From: Anaerolineae bacterium
Lineage (GTDB): Bacteria > Chloroflexota > Anaerolineae > Aggregatilineales > Phototrophicaceae
Direction: 5' to 3'
Assembly (NCBI GenBank): GCA_022826865.1
Contig: JAJDUC010000087.1
Span: forward strand, 1-42,715
Length of the DNA: 42,715 nt
In this document: one piece after another, positions 16,576 to 24,380 of the stretch
Layout: every line of letters starts with the position of its first letter
Position numbering within the stretch: position 1 is the stretch's first letter
The notes under the pieces: model-generated
The model's database searches: none
Seen by the model: only the letters and a program-made list of their open reading frames with translations
Told to the model about the DNA's origin: nothing
Made by a program: the position numbers and the translations under genes

Positions 16576-17607
16576 ATGGTCTTGTTCTTGCGCAATCATG
16601 AAATCCGCGGGCTGATGGACCTGCCCGAATACATCTCAGCGGTCGAAGCCGGTTACCGCGAAATCGGCATGGGCGCCGGCGCCGCCTTCCCGCGTGAAAA
16701 CCTTTGGATCCGCGGCGACCAGGGCGAGGGCCAGGGCGGCGGGCATCTGCCGGCCGGCAGCAAAGCCTCCTTCAAGTTCAAAGCGGCGCTTCTGCCGGGC
16801 ATGGGCGGCGCCGGCATGCAAGCCTACACCGCCGGCTTGCCATCCGGGCTCGAGACCTACATGTTCCTCTACGACACGAACACAGGCGCGCTGGCCGCGG
16901 TCATGGAGGTGCTTTATTACGACTGGCTGAAGACGGCGGCGGTTTCGGCGCTGGCGGCGCGCTGTCTGGCGCCGGAAAACAGCTCGACCCTGGCCTTGTT
17001 CGGCACGGGCCGGCATGCCCGTTCGCAGCTCCATGCCTTGACCGCAGTCCTGCCGATTCAGCGCGTGCAAGCCTACAGTCGGAACGAAGAGAACCGCCGC
17101 GTCTTTTGCCGGAAGATGTCCGCCGAACTGGGCATCGCGGTCAGCCCAGCCGCGACGCCGGCGGCGGCGCTGTGCGACGCTGACATCATCGTCGCCATCA
17201 CCACCTCGCCGACACCCGTTTTCGATGGGGCGGATTTGCCGAACAAGCCGCTGCACATCAACGCGCTGGGCGCCCACTATCCCTGGGTGCGCGAGGTCGA
17301 TGACTATACGACGGTCAACAGCCGCGTTTTCACAGACGAATTGGAACAGGGTTGGGCCGAGGAAGGCGAAATCATCATGCCGCGGGATGCCGGCCTCATC
17401 GACGCCTCCCATGTCGTTGGCGACCTGGGCGCGCTTGTCGCCGGGAAGGTCCCCGCGCGGCCGGAAGGCACAATGTGGACGCTCTTCCTGTCGGGCGGCA
17501 CGGGCATCGAAGATGTGGCTGTGGCGACCCGCCTGTACGAGAAAGCCCTGGCTGCCGGCATCGGCGCCAGCTTTGCATTTGATCAAGCATACGAATACGA
17601 ATTGTAA
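16576..17607 (+). CDS. Ornithine cyclodeaminase/mu-crystallin family protein (copy 2)
   Basis: 343 residues, a tandem paralogue starting 12 bases after copy 1 and very similar throughout. Lys69 (FKFKAALLPG), Lys119 at the usual Arg position (WLKTAAVSAL), the dinucleotide motif LFGTGRHARS (141-150), and His234 at the usual Asp (ALGAHYPWVRE). Both copies share these changes, so they predate the duplication and are probably a subfamily trait rather than decay. The two could form hetero-oligomers, as OCD proteins are dimers. Thirteen bases separate it from the M24-like gene. Confidence 0.9.
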   Translation: MVLFLRNHEIRGLMDLPEYISAVEAGYREIGMGAGAAFPRENLWIRGDQGEGQGGGHLPAGSKASFKFKAALLPGMGGAGMQAYTAGLPSGLETYMFLYDTNTGALAAVMEVLYYDWLKTAAVSALAARCLAPENSSTLALFGTGRHARSQLHALTAVLPIQRVQAYSRNEENRRVFCRKMSAELGIAVSPAATPAAALCDADIIVAITTSPTPVFDGADLPNKPLHINALGAHYPWVREVDDYTTVNSRVFTDELEQGWAEEGEIIMPRDAGLIDASHVVGDLGALVAGKVPARPEGTMWTLFLSGGTGIEDVAVATRLYEKALAAGIGASFAFDQAYEYEL

Positions 17608-17619
17608 GGAGACGAAGGA

Positions 17620-18777
17620 ATGCTCACCCACGATGCACTGAAACGAGACACGGCGCGCCGCGTACAGCGCCTGCAAGCCATGATGAAAGACCAGGACCTG
17701 GATGCGCTCATCATTTGCGGGCAGGCGATGCCGGGGGGAATGGGCGCCATCCGCTACATCACCCACGCTCACCTCTGGGGCGGCGTCGCCTATGCCATTC
17801 TCGGCGCCGACGACCCCCACCCCTGGCTGCAAGTTTGGAGTTCATACCAGGCCGTCTGGAGCCGCAACGAAACCACCACCCTGCCCGAGCGCGTGCTCTC
17901 GCCTTATGAAGACATCGTCGCCGCCACCGCCGATAGCGCCAAGGCTTATGCCACCGGCAGCAAGCGCATCGGCATGGTCAATATGAACAAGTTGATGAGC
18001 CTCGGCACCTACAATGCCTTCAAGAGCGCGCTTGAGGGCTATGAGATGGTTGAAGTCAGCGCCGCCTTCGATGCCATCCGCCAGATCAAATCGCCGTTCG
18101 AGCTGGAGGCGATTCAGCAGAACGGCGCCATCCTCGATTCGGCGATGGATGTCTTCAAGGATGTCGCCGGGGTTGGCGTGCGCTATTGGGACGCCTGCGC
18201 CGCCGTCGAGGGCTATATCAAGTCCTTCGGCGCCTTCTGGGGCCGGACGAAGCTCTCGATTGACGGCACGCCTTACACGGTGCCCACGCCCAAGGATCTG
18301 CGCATGGACGGCGACGACATCATCAACTTCGAGATCGTCTACGAATCGCCATACGGTTACTGGCTGGAGATGACGACGGTCTTCTCCTTCGAGCCGCTGC
18401 CGGATGATGCGCGCGGTTTGCTCGATGGCTATCTGGCCGCAGTGGAGGCCAGCTCGGCGGTGGCGAAGGCGGGCGCGACCTATCGCGATATTTCGGAAGC
18501 GAATGACAAGGCCTTGCGCGACCGCGGTTACCCGGTGGATGGCAAGCACACACCCGATTGCCACAGCACCGGTCTCGATGGCAGCGACGGCCCCAACTCG
18601 TTCAGCGCGCCGGACTTCACGCTCAAGTCCAACATGGTCTTATCCTACCATCCGGGCACAGTGCTGGAGAACGACCGCGGATTCTTGATCTCGGATAATT
18701 TCCTGGTCACGGCCGAGGGCGCGGTCCGGCTCTCGCCGCATCATGCCGATCGCTATTATATGCAGCTGGAGGCCTAA
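17620..18777 (+). CDS. M24 (Xaa-Pro aminopeptidase-fold) protein with changed metal ligands
   Basis: 385 residues, with AAGGAGACGAAGGA before the ATG. Residues 1-155 form the creatinase-type N-domain and 156-385 the pita-bread domain. The usual five metal ligands of M24 peptidases (D, D, H, E, E) read E238 (INFEIVYE), E250 (YWLEMTTVF), H315 (CHSTGLDGSDGP), H344 (LSYHPG) and D359 (ISDNFLVT). Only one is unchanged, although all remain able to bind metal. M24 includes non-peptidases such as creatinase and the DMSP lyase DddP, so another reaction is quite possible. It ends the long plus-strand run and is convergent with two M81 genes. Confidence 0.88.
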   Translation: MLTHDALKRDTARRVQRLQAMMKDQDLDALIICGQAMPGGMGAIRYITHAHLWGGVAYAILGADDPHPWLQVWSSYQAVWSRNETTTLPERVLSPYEDIVAATADSAKAYATGSKRIGMVNMNKLMSLGTYNAFKSALEGYEMVEVSAAFDAIRQIKSPFELEAIQQNGAILDSAMDVFKDVAGVGVRYWDACAAVEGYIKSFGAFWGRTKLSIDGTPYTVPTPKDLRMDGDDIINFEIVYESPYGYWLEMTTVFSFEPLPDDARGLLDGYLAAVEASSAVAKAGATYRDISEANDKALRDRGYPVDGKHTPDCHSTGLDGSDGPNSFSAPDFTLKSNMVLSYHPGTVLENDRGFLISDNFLVTAEGAVRLSPHHADRYYMQLEA

Positions 18778-18801
18778 GCGGCGCCTGGGTTTACGTATTG
18801 C

Positions 18802-18858
18802 GGGCGAGCCAAGGCTCGCCCCTACGTTATTGCGGGGTGGGCGGCCCAAGGAGCGCCC
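18802..18858. repeat. Dispersed palindromes between convergent genes
   Basis: GGGCGAGCCAAGGCTCGCCC at 18802-18821, identical to 2749-2768, then a decayed unit (GGGCG 18839-18843 ... CGCCC 18854-18858) followed by CTACAAT. They fill the 81-base gap between convergent genes. The TAG stop of the M81 gene (18859-18861, minus strand) is part of the repeat's TGTAGGGGCG edge. Confidence 0.82.
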
Positions 18859-20280
18859 CTACAATATCTTGGGGTCCGGCGACCAGTCAAAATCGCGGTC
18901 GAAGGGGTACATTGGCCGCTGAATGTTGTGGAAAGGCAGGGTCTCGGGACGGGCATCGACCGCGCCCGGACTAAAGGCCATGATCGCTTCCGGCGCGATC
19001 CGTTGAAAATCTGGGAAGAGATAGCCAAGCTTGAGGCAGACGATGCGGTAGGCCAGCGGGTCCAGGCCCAAGTCGCTGAATTGCGCCAGCGTCGTAAAGG
19101 CCAGACGCCTTTCAGTCAGGATGACATCAACGCGATCGACCCGCAGGATTGCCTGCCGCCCGGCGCGACCGCGCTCATGCAGCCCTTGGACCAGACCAGT
19201 TACCGGCAATGGCCGGCCATGCACTGGATCAAGCGCCCCGCCGAGGCGCAAATCCAGGCGAGCGCCGACCCCGGCTCGGAAGCAAGCGGCGACGGCCGCG
19301 GCGTCGGCCATGCCGGCGTAAAGTGTCCGGGGCGCGCCCTGGGCCAGCAGGCGCTCTAACATGAATGGCACATCACCGGCCGCGCCCGCCGTCACATTGT
19401 CGCCCGAGTCGCTTAGGAAAACGGTGGAGGCCGTCGACGCCAGCGCCTGGCTGACGCAGGCGTCGACCGTGCCGGTCGGAACGGCGAAGCCGAAGGCATG
19501 GCGCGCGTCCCAGTAGGCCCCCGCCAGTCGGCGCGCCGCGGATTGGGCCGCATCGGCATCCCAGGCCAGCGCCACCGCCGCCGCCTGGCTGCGCGCTTGA
19601 TCGGCCCAGGTGAAGCCAACAAGCAGCGAGGCATCCAGCAGCGCCTCTTCAGCGCTGACGCGCGCGACCTCGGCGTAGACGGATTTGCCAGGCTCGACCA
19701 GCGTCATCGTGCGCTCGCCCGAGAGCAGCGCCGGTATGGGCAAGAAGGCTTTTTGCGGCCGGCGGCCGGCGCGCAGGCAGTGCAGCAAAAGTTGGAAAGC
19801 GCGGACGCGAGTCTCGGCGGCATCTTCATGCGGCGCCGTACGATACGCGGTGATCAGGTCAAGCGCCTCCAGGACGGCGGCCGACAGGTTGCCGTGCAGA
19901 TCGTAGCTGGCGCTGATGAGGCAGTTCGGGCCGACGGCGGCGCGCACAGCGCGGATAAAATCGGCTTCGGCGTCGTCCAGGCCTGCGACCGCCATCGCGC
20001 CGTGCATGTCGAGATAGACGCCATCCCAAGGCGCGGACGCGGCCAAGCCCGCCAGGAACTCTTGCTTCAGCGCGGCGTAGACAGAGCGGCGCAGGACACC
20101 GCCGGGAACGGCATGCGCCTGCAGAAGCGGCACAAATTCCACATCGCGATGCCGCTCGGCAAAGGCGTAGCGCTCGCGCAGCGCGCCGCCGCGCAGCACG
20201 TCAAAATCAGAGAGTTCCGACGGCAGCGGCGCGAACGTGGCGCATTCAATGGCGATGCCGCCGGCGGCGATTTTCCACAT
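18859..20280 (-). CDS. M81 family (MlrC-like) metallopeptidase, copy A
   Basis: About 473 residues from ATG 20280, which has GGGGGAGGGG upstream; an ATG at 20301 lies before that ribosome site and is less likely. M81/MlrC features: GGIAIECATFAPLP near the start with a conserved Glu, YLDMHGAM followed by D-D-A-E-A-D, then SASYDLHGN, and FLSDSGDNVTAGAAGDVPF in the C-terminal half. MlrC is known for the last step of microcystin breakdown, cutting linear Adda-containing peptides; most homologues act on unknown substrates. Copy B ends 24 bases upstream, so the two are co-transcribed. The stop codon lies in a dispersed repeat. Confidence 0.9.
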   Translation of the reverse strand: MWKIAAGGIAIECATFAPLPSELSDFDVLRGGALRERYAFAERHRDVEFVPLLQAHAVPGGVLRRSVYAALKQEFLAGLAASAPWDGVYLDMHGAMAVAGLDDAEADFIRAVRAAVGPNCLISASYDLHGNLSAAVLEALDLITAYRTAPHEDAAETRVRAFQLLLHCLRAGRRPQKAFLPIPALLSGERTMTLVEPGKSVYAEVARVSAEEALLDASLLVGFTWADQARSQAAAVALAWDADAAQSAARRLAGAYWDARHAFGFAVPTGTVDACVSQALASTASTVFLSDSGDNVTAGAAGDVPFMLERLLAQGAPRTLYAGMADAAAVAACFRAGVGARLDLRLGGALDPVHGRPLPVTGLVQGLHERGRAGRQAILRVDRVDVILTERRLAFTTLAQFSDLGLDPLAYRIVCLKLGYLFPDFQRIAPEAIMAFSPGAVDARPETLPFHNIQRPMYPFDRDFDWSPDPKIL

Positions 20281-20304
20281 CTTGCGGCGCCCCTCCCCCA
20301 TTGT

Positions 20305-21771
20305 CTATTCGGCGAAGGGATCGTCAAGCCAGGGGTATTTGCGCAAGTCGGCGCGCCGGTAAGGGATGTCCTTGAAGCGCGGCGCGACCGCGCCCGGGCC
20401 CGCCATATAAATGATCTGATCCGCGATCGGCGCAAAACCGGCATAGAAGTGCTGGGTCGACTTGATGACCAAGAGGCGTTTGGCGCGCGGATCAATGCCG
20501 AAATTGGAAAACACGGTCGGGCTGAAGACCTGGCTGCGCCGGCTATTGACTATGATGTCGATGCCTTGGCAACAGAGCGCGACAGAATCGCCACAGTCGA
20601 TTGCGACCGGGCCATCGCTTTGCGTCCACTGCTGCTTCATAGCAGGAATAATGGCGGAGACGGTGACGCGCAGATCAAGCGGATCGCCGGACATAGGTCC
20701 CATCTTGCCGCCAAGCCGCAGGTCCAGTTCCGCGCCTTCACCGGCTGACATCGCCACTTTGACCGCGACCGGATCCCAGATCATGCCGAGCGCGGCTTCG
20801 CTAACGCCGCGCTCCAAAAGCGCGCGCAGGACGAAAGTGGAATCGCTGGGCGCGCCGCCGCCGGCATTATCGGCTTGATCGGCAACCACAACCAGGCCGC
20901 TCTCCGCCGCCAGCGCCTGGTCAAGCGCGGCATCAAGCGGCAGCGAGCGCGGATCGACTTCATGGCGCATGGCAAAGAATCTCTCGCCAAATTCACGCGC
21001 CAGCCGCGCCGCCAGCGCCGGATCGCCGTCCGTCACCGCCAGCATCTGCGTGCCGCAGGTTGGCACATCGCCCCAGGGGAAACAATGCGCCAGCGAGAGC
21101 GAAAGCACATGCGGCGCCGCTTCACGCGCGATCATGTCGTCGACGAAGGCGCGCATCGGCTGGTACGGTGTCAGATACAAGCCGATCATCCGGCAATCGA
21201 AGAGCGCCATGGTCGGCCGGGTCTTGGCGTCGGCGGCGTCGGCGATGATGGCGAAGAGTTCTTCGGCTCGCTCATTGATATCAGTATGCGGATATTCCTT
21301 ATAGATGACGATCGCATCGGCGGCATCGATCAGCGCGGGCGTGACATCGCAATGCAGATCGAGCTCGACGCCGATCTTCGCCCGCGGACCAACGATGGCG
21401 CGCGCGCGCTGGACGATGTCGGTTTCGCAGTCGTCATAGCCCTCGGCGACCATGGCCCCGTGCAGAGGCAGCAGCACAATATCAACAGGCAGCGCCGCCT
21501 TCAACGCCGCCAACATCTCGTCGCGCAGGCTTTCGTAAGCGGCGCGGACGGTGGTTCCGGCCGGTTGGGCGAAAGCGTAGAGGCTGAAAATGTACTCCCA
21601 GCCCCGCTCCTGGCAGCGGTTGCGGAAGGCGTTGAAGGGCCCGCCGAAGCCGGGCAATTCACCCGAATCATCGAGGTCGCGGGCGCGCTGGACCTCGAAA
21701 TCCGCCAAGCCGGTGGGCATCGGCGAAAAGGTATTGGTTTCGGTTGCTATCCCGCCGGCGAAAACTCTCAT
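20305..21771 (-). CDS. M81 family (MlrC-like) metallopeptidase, copy B
   Basis: 488 residues starting MRVFAGGIATETNTFSPMP, with GAGGAT nine bases before the ATG. Full family set: ETNTF with the conserved Glu, LPLHGAMVAEGYDDCETD, VELDLHCDVTPALID, EYPHTDINERAEE, DQADNAGGGAPSDS, and the C-terminal MlrC domain (FGIDPRAKRLLVIKSTQHFYAGFAP). Unlike many plus-strand neighbours, the putative metal residues look normal. Cytoplasmic, with no signal peptide. It is the first gene of a two-gene minus-strand unit, with a repeat-filled region upstream that is shared with the divergent enolase gene. Confidence 0.92.
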   Translation of the reverse strand: MRVFAGGIATETNTFSPMPTGLADFEVQRARDLDDSGELPGFGGPFNAFRNRCQERGWEYIFSLYAFAQPAGTTVRAAYESLRDEMLAALKAALPVDIVLLPLHGAMVAEGYDDCETDIVQRARAIVGPRAKIGVELDLHCDVTPALIDAADAIVIYKEYPHTDINERAEELFAIIADAADAKTRPTMALFDCRMIGLYLTPYQPMRAFVDDMIAREAAPHVLSLSLAHCFPWGDVPTCGTQMLAVTDGDPALAARLAREFGERFFAMRHEVDPRSLPLDAALDQALAAESGLVVVADQADNAGGGAPSDSTFVLRALLERGVSEAALGMIWDPVAVKVAMSAGEGAELDLRLGGKMGPMSGDPLDLRVTVSAIIPAMKQQWTQSDGPVAIDCGDSVALCCQGIDIIVNSRRSQVFSPTVFSNFGIDPRAKRLLVIKSTQHFYAGFAPIADQIIYMAGPGAVAPRFKDIPYRRADLRKYPWLDDPFAE

Positions 21772-22226
21772 GGGCGCGTATCCTCACGTCAGTTGTTCAG
21801 GAGAATATAGTGCTTTCGCCGCGCGGGCGCAATGCATGTTGCGGGCGCGGTCAGCGCAATCGCATCAAAATTGGCATCCGCTGCGACATACATGCGGGCG
21901 AGCCACGGGCTCGCCCCTACGGCATAAGGGAAGACTGTGGGTACTGGAGAGCGGCGGTCGGTGTCTACGCGACCTACCCGACCCGTTGAAACGCCCGCAA
22001 TTTGCAGGCCAGTTTCAACGGGCGTCTCACGAGACGCCCCTGCATTTTCGCAATTCTCGTGGCGAACGTCTCATTATGATTTTGATGCGATTGCCCGGCC
22101 CATTTTGCCCAGTGATTGGACTGGGCTAAATCCGACGTTATAATCGGCGCTGCCTCATGCCTCATCGACGGATCCAAACCCGGCGCGCCCTTTTCCGGCG
22201 CGGGCCGGCCTGGCAAGGAGCTTCAT
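21772..22226. repeat. 455-base divergent intergenic region with several repeats
   Basis: Contains a palindrome GGGCGAGCC-ACG-GGCTCGCCC (21896-21916), a 22-base element at 21953-21974 shared with 15446-15467, a long hairpin CCCGTTGAAAC (21982-21992) with GTTTCAACGGG (22012-22022), and an overlapping palindrome GGGCGTCTC-AC-GAGACGCCC (22020-22039). No gene was found; the short readings here are not convincing. Confidence 0.75.
22108..22144 (+). promoter_or_regulatory. Candidate promoter with palindrome for the enolase operon
   Basis: TATAAT at 22139-22144 with TTGGAC 17 bases upstream (22116-22121), a weak -35. The palindrome CCCAGT (22108-22113) and ACTGGG (22120-22125) covers the -35, as an operator would. 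The first gene starts 82 bases after the -10. Confidence 0.45.
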
Positions 22227-23384
22227 TTGAAACCGATTACGATTCGATCTATCAAGCTGCATACCGTGCTGCTGCCTTATCTGGCGCCCTTCGAAACCAG
22301 CTTCGGCGCCGAAACGGACAAGGTCGCCGTCCTGGTCGAGCTCATCACCGACGCCGGTGTGACCGGCTGGGGCGAATGCGCCATCGAATTCTGGCCCGGC
22401 TATGGCCAGGAGACCGCCGAAACCGCCCGCCACATCTTGTCGGAATTTCTCGTCCCGGCCGTTATCGGCGCGACCTTGGCTTGCCCGAGCGAGTTCCCGG
22501 CGCTAATCAAGCGCTTCCGCGGCAACCACCATACTCGCGCCGGCCTGGAAGCGGCCGTCTGGGACGCCTTCGCCAAGAGCAACGACATCCGGCTGACCCA
22601 TCTTTTCGCCCAATGCGCGCCCGAAGGCCACGAGTCCGCGGGGCGGGCGACGGTCGGCGTCAGCATCGGCATCCAGCCTTCGCTGGCCGCGACCTGCGAT
22701 GCGATCCGCCAGCGCTTGCAGCAAGGTTACGGGCGCATCAAACTCAAGATCAAACGCGGCTGGGACCTCGAGGTGGCGCGGGCTGCGCGCGCCGAATTCC
22801 CTGATGTTCCTCTCATGCTCGATGCCAACAGCGATTACGCGATTGAAGATGCCGATCATCTGGCGCAGCTCGACCAATTCAACTTGATGATGATCGAACA
22901 GCCGCTGGCGCATGACGACATATTTCAGCACGGGCGTCTGCAAGCGCGGCTGAACACGCCGATTTGCCTCGATGAAAGCGTCAAATCGGCGAGCGATTTG
23001 CAGTTGGCGCTGCAAGTCGGCGCCATTGGCGTTCTCAACCTGAAGCCGGCGCGGGTCGGCGGATTCAGCGAATCGCTGGAGATTTATCGCATCTGCGTGG
23101 CCCAGGAATTGCCCTTGTGGATTGGCGGCATGCTGGAGACGGGTGTAGGCCGCGCCGCCAATGTCGCCTTCGCCGCGCTGCCGGGCGTTACTCTTCCGTC
23201 GGATATTTCGGCGACCGACCGCTATTTCGCCTCCGACATCAGCGAGCCGCCTTTCGCGCTCGGCGCGGGCAGCACACTGGCGACGCCCGAAGGCAGCGGC
23301 ATCGGCGTCGATGTGCAGCGCGACCGCCTGGAAGAAGCGGAGCGGCGCTGGCGCGAGAAATACCCCTATGGGAAAGGCGGATAG
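22227..23384 (+). CDS. OSBS/NSAR-like enolase-superfamily enzyme (N-acylamino acid racemase type)
   Basis: 385 residues from TTG 22227, which has AAGGAG six bases upstream; the open reading to 22116 has no ribosome site. The opening IRSIKLHTVLLPYLAPFETS, and the GRIKLKIKRGWD barrel motif (K172-x-K174), are characteristic of the o-succinylbenzoate synthase / N-succinylamino acid racemase branch. Metal ligands D199 (LMLDANS), E224 (MMIEQPL) and D249 (CLDES), and the second catalytic Lys273 (NLKPARVGG), are all present. No menaquinone genes are nearby, so racemisation of N-acyl amino acids is more likely than menaquinone synthesis. The deacylase-like genes and a GNAT fit this. Followed two bases later by a serine hydrolase. 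Confidence 0.9.
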   Translation: MKPITIRSIKLHTVLLPYLAPFETSFGAETDKVAVLVELITDAGVTGWGECAIEFWPGYGQETAETARHILSEFLVPAVIGATLACPSEFPALIKRFRGNHHTRAGLEAAVWDAFAKSNDIRLTHLFAQCAPEGHESAGRATVGVSIGIQPSLAATCDAIRQRLQQGYGRIKLKIKRGWDLEVARAARAEFPDVPLMLDANSDYAIEDADHLAQLDQFNLMMIEQPLAHDDIFQHGRLQARLNTPICLDESVKSASDLQLALQVGAIGVLNLKPARVGGFSESLEIYRICVAQELPLWIGGMLETGVGRAANVAFAALPGVTLPSDISATDRYFASDISEPPFALGAGSTLATPEGSGIGVDVQRDRLEEAERRWREKYPYGKGG

Positions 23385-23386
23385 CG

Positions 23387-24301
23387 ATGACGCTGGTCGA
23401 GCAGATCCAAAATATCGCAGCGGCGGCCGACATGCATATCGGCGCGGCGGTCTGGCATATCGAGTCGGATACGCGGCTGGATGTCAACGGCGATGAACCC
23501 TTCCCGATGGCCAGCGCCTTCAAGATTCCAATTCTGGCGACCGCCTGCCGACAGTTGGCCGAGGGGCTCATCAGCCTCGACAGCCGCGTCCCGCTGCGCG
23601 ACGAAGACAAGAGCCTGGGAAGCGGCATTCTGCCATTCTTTGAAGCGGGCCTGGAACCAAGCGTACGCGACCTGCTGACGCTGATGATCATCATCAGCGA
23701 CAACAGCGCCACCGATATCATGGTGGATTATCTGGGAGGCGCGGCAGTCGTCGAAGGATATATGCATGAGCTTGGACTGCGGGAGATCTTCTTCAAGCTG
23801 AATTGCAAGGACTTGCTGCGGCATGCCTTCCCGCCCGAGGCAGCGGATTTGCCGATCGAGGATCTGGTCAAGTGGACAGTTGAGAACGACATTTTGCGCG
23901 ACGGCCTGGCCTTCAGCAAAGGGCCGGAGAATAACGTCAGCACAGCCAATGCCATGAACGCTCTGCTGCAGCGGATGCATGCGGATCTATTCCCGGATGA
24001 GGTCCGCGCCCTGGCTTTCGATATTTTGCGCAAGCAGCAATACAGCCAGCGGATACCGCGCTTTCTGCCGCCGGGGACCAAAGCGGCGAACAAAACCGGA
24101 ACCATTGGTGGCATCCGCAACGACAGTGGTATCATCACAATCAGCCCGGATAGTCACCTGATACTGACGATCTTCAGCGAATGGGATGAGGCGTCGGTCT
24201 GGAACCAGCCGAAGGCGCAGCATCAGCGGGTGTTCGAAGTTGAGACGGCGATGGGTGAAATTGGCCGCGCCGCATACGATGCATTCGCGATCCTGGATTA
24301 G
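23387..24301 (+). CDS. Class A beta-lactamase-fold serine hydrolase (cytoplasmic)
   Basis: 304 residues, starting two bases after the enolase stop with GGAAAGG ahead of the ATG. Class A motifs: S43-A-F-K46 (nucleophile and Lys), S104-D-N106, and K236-T-G238 (NKTGTIGG). An omega-loop E-x-x-x-N with the deacylating Glu is not evident before STANAMNALL, and there is no signal peptide, so classic periplasmic penicillin resistance is unlikely. Coupling to an NSAR-like enzyme suggests a cytoplasmic amidase or peptidase on cyclic or D-amino-acid substrates. That is inference. An ABC importer operon follows 79 bases later. Confidence 0.88.
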   Translation: MTLVEQIQNIAAAADMHIGAAVWHIESDTRLDVNGDEPFPMASAFKIPILATACRQLAEGLISLDSRVPLRDEDKSLGSGILPFFEAGLEPSVRDLLTLMIIISDNSATDIMVDYLGGAAVVEGYMHELGLREIFFKLNCKDLLRHAFPPEAADLPIEDLVKWTVENDILRDGLAFSKGPENNVSTANAMNALLQRMHADLFPDEVRALAFDILRKQQYSQRIPRFLPPGTKAANKTGTIGGIRNDSGIITISPDSHLILTIFSEWDEASVWNQPKAQHQRVFEVETAMGEIGRAAYDAFAILD

Positions 24302-24380
24302 GCAGCGAGGGGAGGGCGTAACGACAATTTGCGAGATGGCTTTTCTTCGTTTAGCTGAACCAAACCTGGAGGTTGAAGAC

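Noticed and set aside
19498..21810. Plus-strand open frames opposite the M81 genes
   Set aside because: They cross the boundary between two real minus-strand genes and have no domain signature.
22227..23384. Dedicated menaquinone MenC
   Set aside because: The sequence is of the OSBS/NSAR branch, but no other menaquinone gene is nearby and the context is amino-acid and peptide catabolism; left as OSBS/NSAR-like.
23387..24301. Antibiotic-resistance beta-lactamase
   Set aside because: No signal peptide, no evident deacylating Glu, and a catabolic operon context.
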